A stretch of 31,779 nucleotides of DNA from Takakia lepidozioides (taxonomy: Eukaryota; Streptophyta; Takakiopsida; Takakiales; Takakiaceae): NCBI GenBank assembly GCA_030704615.1, contig JAKLZA010000322.1, positions 1 to 31,779 of the forward strand. The letters are read 5' to 3'. Shown here in pieces: positions 11,323 to 21,600 of this stretch. Below the pieces are notes generated by a model. The model made no database searches. It saw only the letters and a program-made list of their open reading frames with translations, and was not told the origin of the DNA. The stretch's first letter is position 1. Each line of letters opens with the position of its first letter. Made by a program: the position numbers and the translations under genes.

Positions 11323-12268
11323 TTGACTCAGAGTTGCAGAGCACTGCACAGCTCCTCAACACTTCAATGAAAAATATCGGGCTTGTTGATGCATATTGAC
11401 AGGGATACAAACTACTGTAGGTACATCATGTGTTTAAGTTAGAAATCTTGAATCATGATCATGACAATACCTGTTGTATTCTCGGTGGGGAGCTCCATGA
11501 CGTACTGATACATTAGAACCACCGAAACATCGTGCTCGAACTTGTATAATGGCGGCTAGCTCTGCTTTCACCGAAGCAGCTTTCAACCTAGCCCCCCATG
11601 CAAATGACATCTTTCATGCATTTGTGTCTGAAGTCTAGTGAGATTGGACTTCCCTGTGAAACCAACAGCAGACAGCTGAGCAGCTACTGCTTTAATCCGA
11701 GTCTTGTATAGACGAGGCTAACAGGGATCAACCTTGAACAATCTACATTCATGCCTTACTAATAACGAACAACAACATACTGATAGACACAATAAGCTGC
11801 TATATCATGGTACAGGTGCTACAGGTTCTTGTAGACTTCTCCCAGCCGTATGGATTGACAACCCAATCTCTTTATCTATGGAAGCTCGTCGAGCGCTATC
11901 CTCCCTCTTTGGTCTCGACATTCCTGCTTCAGCTTGTTCCTTCTTAAAAGCCAAATGTTCGCAGTTTTCAAACTTGGCAGATCCTAAGAAAGTGTGTGGC
12001 ACCGTCTTGGTGACATTCGTCAAAGTCTCTTCCGTGTTTCCACCAGTGTTGTATATAGGGCGTCAGGCACTAACAATCTCCCTTGCCTCTCTGCATCTGT
12101 TTAGTGTTCTAAAATAGACTCACTGCCCTGGGTTTAACTTCAGTCTAGAGCCGAGGGTAGGTAGAGTTATTAGAGACAGAGAGAAGAGAGACTCTGACTT
12201 GAGTGGGTACTTGCTGTCAGTGCGACCCTCCATGCGTAACCCTCCCCGGCAAAGTACGTATTATGAGT

Positions 12269-12323
<55 letters not shown>

Positions 12324-12614
12324 CTTTTTTAGTTCTTTTTCTCGTTTTCCGAGGGTTGGAGAGCACCTTCATGACCGGCACATGGTGAAATTTGTAGGGC
12401 GAGAGCCAATGCTGACAATTCTGCGACAATTTCAACAGGTTGGTCCTGTGGAGCTTGCTGGAAGGTTCAGGTGTCTTGATCTGAATTACACCTTCAGCTT
12501 TAGTCTCAATTCTGCAAGACTAGCACTCTGTGAAGACGCATGCGCTCATACCATTCAAGAATTTATACTCAGAAGTTCTGGATATCATTCATTTGCTCAT
12601 TCTGAGATTGAAAG
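11323..12614. promoter_or_regulatory. Shared divergent promoter region, PPR and PI synthase
   Basis: This 1.3-kb stretch separates the two start codons and must hold both 5' ends. On the right it carries a pure (TC)24 run at 12273-12320, next to GAGA-type purine/pyrimidine sequence (12170-12195), likely in the leader or promoter of the PI synthase gene. Frames at 11734-12117 (plus) and 12023-11805 (minus) are open but start at TTG and resemble nothing I know. I saw no unambiguous TATA box. Confidence 0.45.
12273..12320 (+). repeat. (TC)24 microsatellite
   Basis: A perfect 48-base run of TC lies about 295 bases upstream of the PI synthase ATG. In plants TC/GA runs near transcription starts are common in 5' leaders and core promoters, so it may be transcribed. 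It is likely length-polymorphic. Confidence 0.95.
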
Positions 12615-15600
12615 ATGAAAGGCAAGGGAGGCCAGGGAGCGTCTCCAGGGCCACAAAGCAACTGGCCTATCTACCTTTACGTTCCTAACCTCATCGGTGT
12701 GCACCTTTGTCCTGATCCTGTACCCCTGCATTTAAGTGCGTCTCTATTGCTGAATCATAGTACTTTATTTTAGTCCGTGCCTAGAACATCCAATGTACCA
12801 GGGACTAAACTTTCTCTCTCTTGAATAATTGAGTCAGGAAGCTCTTGCTCACTACCTCTGCTGCTGCCCTGCCCATCCTCCATATGACAAGTACAAACAT
12901 ACTCTTGCTAGATTTGTGGATGGGACTTCTTGAACGAATTAGGTGTTTTAAAGCATTTTGTGTTGGATGCAGATATTGTCTTGTCATATTGTGTGAAGTA
13001 TAAAATATAAAGCATCTCGTGTGTGGGCATAGGATTGCACTGGGTTCTCTTGCATTGCTTGCAGTCTTCTGGAGTATGAAAGTCACTAGTAAACACTTTT
13101 CTTCTGAACTACCATGTGCAATGTCACAATCAAGGATTTGAGTAGTCCTTTGCTGAAGCAGGCCATAGATAAGTGTTTCTTGCCATGCTTGTGGATGTCA
13201 TTGAAAGGGAAGAAAGAGGCAAAAGTGGTCTGCATGGCTGCAATCAAATGATGGGACTCACATTTAGTACATCAAGACACTTTCAGAATGGACAAGCTCT
13301 GCTACAAACACCTTGGACAATTTTCCCAGCCATGGGGAGGGCGAGGTTGAATGGATGGGGTTTCTGGGGGCCAACAGGATATGCGAGGATTCTGGCAAAT
13401 GTCATAGCTTTTTCACTGGCTTTCACCAACAAGAACATGTTTGTAGCACTATATTTTATAAGGTAAGCTTTGACTTTTATGTATGTGAACAACACTGTAT
13501 CTGTCAAGTTAGCATGTGATACAAAAATCATCATTAGTACACCCAAGCTCCAGAATGGGCATAGTTGGTGTAGGCACTGAGCATCAGTTGGAAGTGCTCT
13601 TGACTGATTCTCGCATCATAGATTAAGGACACATATTAATGTAGAACAGAAGGCCCCCCTGTAGGGTGAGGCTGGAGGATCATGCAGAGCGCCTGTTTTC
13701 AGGGTTCATTGAAGGAGCAGCCTGGGCTTTGTAGACTTAAGGACCTGTGTCTGCAGCTTTCACTGAGGTTGTGCTGTACATGGGTCTCAAATAACAGCTT
13801 TCAGGTACTAGCCTCATGAGGGGGACAGAGGAGACTGTTTGGAAAAAAAATGAACAGGATTCATTTCTCTGCAAAACGGCCCTGTGGTTGATTGATATTT
13901 ACCACTGGTTTGATGGACTTCAGTGCCATCAGCTTTGGTTTAGTGAATCACTTTCTAATTTACCGGTTCTTTTGTTGTTATTTCACTTGTCTACAGCTTC
14001 ATTTGTGATGAACTAGATGGCCGCTTTGCACGTATGCTTAATCAGAGTAAGTGTGCTCTTTCCTATCTTCCCTTCCTTCTCTCCACCTATTGCTTTTGTC
14101 GTTGTGTGTATAAGAGGGAGAGAGGGAGAAAGACAGCCCGCTTGTAGTAGCCGCATGGCAATACATCCCACTCCTGCTTTGGTTGGAGTAGAAACGGGGA
14201 AAGACCGCGAGGGGGACGGAAAGACAGCAGAATGGCCCACTGTCATTGTGGAAGACTTGCTCGAGTAGTGCAACCTATATGTAAGGAATTTAGTTGTAGT
14301 CCTCCACAAGAAAAATGGTTATGTAGAGCTTCTCAAACTGTGCAAAACAGGTGTCTATCCAATGCTTGCAGGAATTTTCAATCAGATGGGTGCCCATTTT
14401 TCATATCTGAAAACATCTGTTATCCTCACTATTGCACCCATGTATTGGGCATCTAGATTCCCCTCTTTTGACCGTATTCAGCTCACAGTACAGAGATAGG
14501 CAAGACAATTTGATGCCCTCCCACAGATCAATATCTTCCTGCCAATGACAGCTTCAGTCACATTCTTGACACCACCGCAATGCACAGTGATTGGAATGTC
14601 AGCCCTGACATTTGCATGTGCTGTTGGAAGCCCCTTAGTAGCATGATCTGTGGGAGGGTTCCTGGGAAGGATATTAACAAGTGTCATTTGATTCCTCACA
14701 CTGAACTCTTTTGGTCTGCTGTATGGCTTGACCTCGCCATAGGTGCCTTTGGATCTGCTTACAACCAGGTTATCCAATAAGATGTTTTCTGCTTAATGAA
14801 GTTTCAAAGGGACCCCTCACCTTTTCTTGGGTTTATTTCATGTGATTTGTGGGGTGACAACAGCCTCGACATTGGGTGCTGTCTTGGACATGGTGACAGA
14901 CAGGTACTTTTCTCTCCTTTCACCTTCAGTTTGAAAGAAGTGCATGTCCTAGTGACAGCTCTTGGGGGTATTGTGGGTTATCTTCTGTTTGGACTTTGTT
15001 TGGGGGGCTGTGACGTAGGGCCCTGGAACGTTCGTAAATTGGGGTGCAATTATTTTTAAGGCACTTGAACATGCGTATGTATGTCATGGGAAGAACCCTG
15101 GAATTTTCTGAACTGGGATTGGGACAGCCACTTGGCCTCGTGAACACCTGGACGTATTCTTTGCACTAGCGATGAAGCTTCTACAATCATGCACCTTCAT
15201 CTCCAGTACAGCCACACACTTGACTGTCAAGGTGTAATATTTATTGCTAACAATGGCATCGTTCATACCAAGAATGGTCTTTTGCAGTTGGTTGTCTTTT
15301 ACATCTCTAATCTCTGTTTTCTCATGTATGCAGGGTTAGCACTGCTGGACTCCTTGTTCTCCTCACACATATGTATAAGTAGGCTTTTTCTCCTCTCAGT
15401 ATATGATATGATATGACATGATATTGATATTGATTTTAAGCCAACTGGGTGTAAAAATTCTTTCAATGTAGTATGAAGGGAGGAAAACTCCTTTGCTTTA
15501 GGGTGTTAGTAACTGCATTCCATTACTTTGACTGATTGCATCATGTGGAAGTGGAATGATAGGTCCTGGTTTGGGCTATTTCTTGGGCTGCTTGCCCTTG

Positions 15601-18600
15601 ACATCTCCAGCCACTGGGTACAAATGTACAGGTGTGTATCAAGTCACAGTGTCATTAAATGGTTTTGTCAACATTGTAGAAGTACCTGCTACCAATTAAC
15701 CAAGTCCTGTTTCTATCTTAGAGATATCTGTGTAGACATGGAATTGTTGTTCAAGTATGTGGTTCAATCAGAATTTAGTAGGCAGGGCGAACTAGGCTGT
15801 GCTGTTGTCACTTTTGTGATGACCATATCCTCTCTATGTCCTCTCTCCAAAAAGCATCCAGATTACATTTCACCAGATTTTAAGTGCAGTCTTTCTGGTC
15901 GACTGCCCTTACTCTCTCACCCCTCAAGGCCAGCCCCCAAGACGAGAAATGAGTTTGCAGGGCTTGATATGTAGCTGAGGGTGGTTCACACGTAAATGTC
16001 CTTGGAGATTTATGTTTTCATTACTAAACTGTGAGGGTTGGGGTGAGTACACAGCACATTTTTAGCAAGTAAGACAAGCCACAAGGAAATGGGAGACAGT
16101 AAGAGCACCCTGCTGCGTCTGTACTACCACCACCGCTTCTTCATGGGCTACTGCGCCATTGGTGCTGAAGTATTGACCCACTTCTCTATACAATTCTCAG
16201 ATTGTTTGCACAATTCTGAATTTGCCTAAATAATATCAATGAACTGACCTGCCTGATTCACAGGTTCATACCTCATACTGTGAGACAAAATTTTGTGGCC
16301 TTGACCCTAAAACTGTTCATCTGTCTCCTCCCTTTTGGCCCTCCTTTCCTTACATCCATTTGTTGCCGTTGCTGCTTGCAGTGTTTGTTTATGCCAAAAC
16401 AAGAGAATTGTTTCATTGATCATCTTATTCACAGACCTCAAGTTACATGAAATCAGCTTTACTCAAGACAGTAACCTTGCTAGCTGTCTACTATCTGACA
16501 GATGAACCTTGGGAGACAGAGAGAGACTTACCTTATTAGGTGTATGGTATATAGGTGATGTGTCACTTCAGCCATTCTGTCCCATGCCAGTTGTGTGGTC
16601 GCAGTATCTGTAACTACCTGTGAACTTTGAATGATTCCAGAATAATTTGAGCCTTCACTCTGCTATTTCGATTGAGATTCCATGTATATTATTTCGTACA
16701 CCAAATATAAAATCTATTTTTTGTTAGAATGAGTTGTGATTAACCTGCTGTATTTCTGTGGGGTCAACTTCCTAGTGGTATGTCTCCGGTCAGGCATTGA
16801 AAGGGTAGTATAGCATGGCTTGCTGCTTGTCACCAGGTACATGCCCCTGTAAAGTGGGCCTGTCACATGGTGACACATGTAATGGGTATTGCAGATAGTA
16901 AGCTGTATGGTGCATTTTGTGGGTCAGGTTATGTATCTGTTTTTGTACATCCTTGCATCAGATGGGCAAAATGAAAGCCCCCTTGAGGTACTCTTCGCAT
17001 CCTTCGTCTTCTGTCATCTTTTGGTGGAGGAGGATCCATGTTCCACACCAATCAATACTTGATTTCAGCTTTGATTTTGGTTCTCCTTCTCTAATCTGGA
17101 AGGCCGCCATCACTCCACGATCTGTATTGTATCAATAATGCAACATGGCATGTCAGGTTACACTAACCTGAAGTATGAGTATGGGACATATCTCCCCTCT
17201 TGCATGGAAAATCAATGGTCCTCATGCTCTTCCTACTGCATAGTGCTGAGATACCCTGCAAACTTAGCCAGTACCAGTTGCCATTGTTGTGAAAGCAGTT
17301 GCAGTCAACATGTGCTTATTGTATTGTAGTTAGAGAGATTCATTCAGGTACACTCATATATGGGGGGGAGTACTTGTCAGCCCAGGGTGAAACTATATGC
17401 ATTTGTAACATATATCAACATGACCGGTTTAGAGCTTTTCAGTTTGCTTTCAAGACTACATTTGGTGGGTGCATCTTTTGTGCAGGTGGTCATGCAGACG
17501 CCATATTATGTGGTGGTTCTCCTTGCTGCCTTACCAGGCTGTGCCATCAAGCAATTAGTCAATCTGGTTCAGGTACTTGTCTACCACGCATTGTAGAGAG
17601 ATGTATTTATTGGCTTGTAGGTCAGTTAGTGACTTGCTGTCACAGGTCTGTCTATTTATAGAAAAAGGTATTCACATTATCATAGTGTAAGTATCACAGC
17701 ATGTTCTCAGCTTTGCACTCTAGGACAGGCCTGTGTCTTTTTCCCCGTCCCGAGTCTTACACAAGTCCCTCCTAAAATACTCCCCAAGGACTCCCCCCCT
17801 TGCTCTAAGGATACCCTTTGGTATCCCTTGCTACCCAAAGGCCTAACACTTGGCCTTTGCCATTCTAACCTAGGCATACTAACCTAGTCTGTGACATTCT
17901 CTACCCCTTCAAGATTGGTCATTGAGCTCATCTTTCTCGAGTGATAAGGCAAGGGAAATGATACAAGTACACAAGCTCTCTCAAACTCACATACTTGCAC
18001 ATGAAAACATCACTCATATATTAAGTCAAGCCAAGTGCACCCCACGCCATGGGGAATCCACACTACGGCGCCATAGCTAGACACGGTGAGGCTCAACTCG
18101 AGAAAGATGAGCCCACCGCGATCTGCCGTGAAGATAACAATGTCAGGTGCCCAAACATTTATTGGCCCCTGGATTGACGGAGTCAAACTCGAAGAAAAAG
18201 CCACGCGGACAGAGGGAGACGGGGAAGTTGTCAAGTTATTTTACCACTAGTGTGAAGTTAGCTAAAAAATAGCTAGCTTTTATATATTGACATTTGGGAT
18301 TGACCCATGACAAAGTCTGGGTACTGCTTCTTGATTGCTTGCTCCGACTCCCAAGTAGCATCCGTAAGAGGAAGCCCATGCCAAGCAATCAAAACTTCCT
18401 TGATGAGCTGATGACGTAACCTGCGCTCTCTTCTATCCAAGATTCGCCACGGTCCATGCTCATCATTGTTAACCTCATGTAGAAGTGTGGTGCCTTCCAC
18501 TAAGTTATCCCCATTGTGCAAGTACTTCTTGAGCTTGCTAACATGAAAAACTGGATGTATCTTGCATAAAACTGGAATTTCTAGGTTGTATGCCACATCA

Positions 18601-21600
18601 TTAACTCGTTTCACAATTAGACAAGGTCCACAATATCTAGGGGATAACTTTTTGCAACTCTTCATTTTACTCTTCCCTTCCTTAAGGGTTGTGGCTGAGG
18701 GTGGGATCAAAAGAAACACTTCATCCCCTTCCTCAAACTCTCTATACGTGCTTTTCTTATCCGCATATGTTTTTGCCCTATCTAAGGCTTTTCGAATATT
18801 CAATCTTGCACTTGCTAGCTGTTCTTGCATCTGAGTAACAAACTCCGTTACACTTGGTACATCATTCTTTGAAATACCAACAGCAATTGGGCTGGCTAGT
18901 CTATATCCATACACTAGCTCAAATGGACTTACTCCTGTAGAAGAATGTTTCTTGTCATTGTAGGTGAACTCCAACAATGACAAATTCTTTTCCCATGTAG
19001 TCTGTTTCTCACCCACATAGGCTCTCAACATATCCTCTAACACTTGGTTGACCCGCTCAGTCTATCCATCACTTTTGTGGATGATCTCCACTGTCATGTT
19101 CAACTTGGTTTCCAGAATCTGGAAAACCCCTGTCCAAAAATGACTTGTAAATCTAGGATCTCTGTCCGACACCATGGAATGTAACTGAAAGATTTCTGAA
19201 TGAACAACTTTGCTACCTCAGGTGCTCCTACCATCTTCTTGGTAGGAATAAAATGTGCCATTTTAGACAATCTGTCCACCACAACCAGAACTGCATCTTT
19301 TCTCCGGAGGCAAGTCAGTAATAAAATCCATAGAAATGCTCACCCACCTACCTTGTGGAATTTCCAATGCGTGTGGATTTTCGCCGTTCTGCCTTAGTAA
19401 CTTGACATGTGAAACAATGTGTCACATACTCCAGAGTGCCCTGCACTAGGGCTATCATGTGATTCTCTAAGAACCTTCTTTCGAAGCTCTTGGAGATTAG
19501 GCACATAGATCTTTCCATTTCGTTTCAGCACCCTGCCTTCAATGGTATATGATGAATACGTCTGAACTTCTGCAGTGGCCTTTGACTGAACCAAACTCTC
19601 CTCTTGTGCATTAGTACTTTGGTTAACCTTGTGGCACACTGTATGGATATACTCATCCTTGTCCCTGGCTACTCTTATTTCATCAATTAGAGTGCTTTCT
19701 ATTATTGTAAAATTCATCTGATACATAATCCGAGATAGTGCATCAGCAACCACGTTCTACTTACCCTTCCTATATAGAATTTCCATGTGGAATTCTTGCA
19801 TCAACTCTGACCATCTAGCTTGACATCCCGAGAGATCAGGCTGGTTACACAAATAAGTAAGGGTCTTGTGATGTGTATAAACTGTGAATATTGCCCCATA
19901 CAGATAATGTCTCCACACCTTCAAATCATAGATTATAGCACATAGCTCTTGCTCATGTGTGGAATATCGTCGTGGATTAAGTTTCCTACTTTCAAAAGCG
20001 ATTGGCCTACCCTCTTGACTGAGAACAACACCAATTGCTATGCCACTTGCATCTATTTCCACTACAAAAGGCTTCTGAGGATCTACAATCGCTAGCACAG
20101 GTGCAGTAGCAACTGCATGCTTCAATAGATCAAAACTTTCCTGTTGTACTTCAGTCCAATCAAATAACCTATTGGCTTGTACAAATCAGTCATTGGGGCT
20201 GCTATCTTTGAGTAATTCTCAACATATGTCCGATAGAACCCAGCCAACCCCAAAAAAGACTTCAAAGGTGTTACCCCAAGGGGCCTAGGCCATTGGAGTA
20301 TAACCTCCACCTTCTTGGGATCCATATTTACTCCCATCACTGACACTATATGCCCAAGATACTCCACCTCTAGTTTGAATTGCTTATATTCGCATAAAGT
20401 TTAGCTTCCCGTAATGTAATCAAAACTTGATGAAGGTGACCAACATGATCCTCAATGGTTCTATTGTAGACAAGAATGTCATCTATAAAATCCACCACAA
20501 ACTTACCCATGAAAGGCCTCAAAATATCGCTCATGAGCATCATGAATGTCGTTGGAGCAATGGTTAACCCAAATGGCATAACTAAAAATCATGGTGACCA
20601 AATCTTGTCCTAAAGGCTGTTTTAAACACATCTTCTTCTCGTATCCTGATTTGGTGGTATCCACTCTTTAAGTCAATCTTACTGAAGATAGTGGCTCCCT
20701 GCAAGGCATCCATCAAATCACCGATACCCGGCATGGGGTAACGGTGTTTAATAGTAATCTTATTCAATCCTTGATAATCAATACACATCCTGTACGACCC
20801 ATCCTTAGGAACTAGAAGAACTGGAGCAGCAAACATGACCTAACCTCAGATAATCCTCTAACATACCTTCTACCACCTTTTCTTCTTTAAAACTGGTCCT
20901 ATAAGGAGGTCTACACACATGACTAGACCCTGAAAAGCCTATGCTCCACATTTCTTTTGGAGGTAATATACTTGGTAGCTCAGAACAGAACAAATCTGAA
21001 AATTCAGCTTGAATTGTATGCACCCAACTAGTTCATGCAATCGAAGTTTCTGAAGTTGTATCAGTATGCTCTTCTAACACCTCTTGCAAAAAGCATAGGT
21101 TTAGATACTTCAAACCTTTTTGGTGCACTCGCATGGCTGTGATTAATGGTGTATCCGGCAAATCTCTCTCCCCACGAAGCAGAATGGTCCTACCATTATG
21201 CTGAAACTGATACACCTGGGTGTTGAATCAATGATAGGCTTCTTTTGGGGCATGCCATGCTTTGCCTATCACCAAGTCATATCTGGCCAGCTTGGTAATT
21301 TAAGCTCAGGTTCTCATTTGATAGATCAACTGGAGACTAGGGCCCATATCTCAGTCCTTTCCCGTCAGCCATCTCTACAGTATATTGGTATTGAGAAGGT
21401 TCCATGGGAAGATTTAGCTTTTTAACCATCCGAGAACTAATCGCATTGTGTGTTGAACCAGTGTCAAACAAGACATTGACCTTCTCTCCAGCCACTTCTC
21501 CGATCATTTTGACAAGATGAGCATAATCAAATTGGTAGCCCTGACTTGCTTCCTGTGACAAAAAACAATCGGCAGCCCTTGCCACTGTCTTCTTCATGAT

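Noticed and set aside
11734-12117. Open frame of 127 codons on the plus strand between the PPR and PI synthase genes
   Set aside because: It starts at TTG, has no recognised domain, and lies in a divergent promoter region. The opposite strand is also open over part of it. I could not support a gene on either strand.
14510-14780. Hydrophobic frame in intron 3 of the PI synthase gene (both strands fairly open)
   Set aside because: Stops interrupt the plus-strand reading and no family is recognisable. The flanking exons join perfectly without it.
16381-16440. Candidate PI synthase exon after TTGCAG at 16376-16381
   Set aside because: The reading does not match the family, whereas 16928-16987 gives the expected membrane segment with correct phase.
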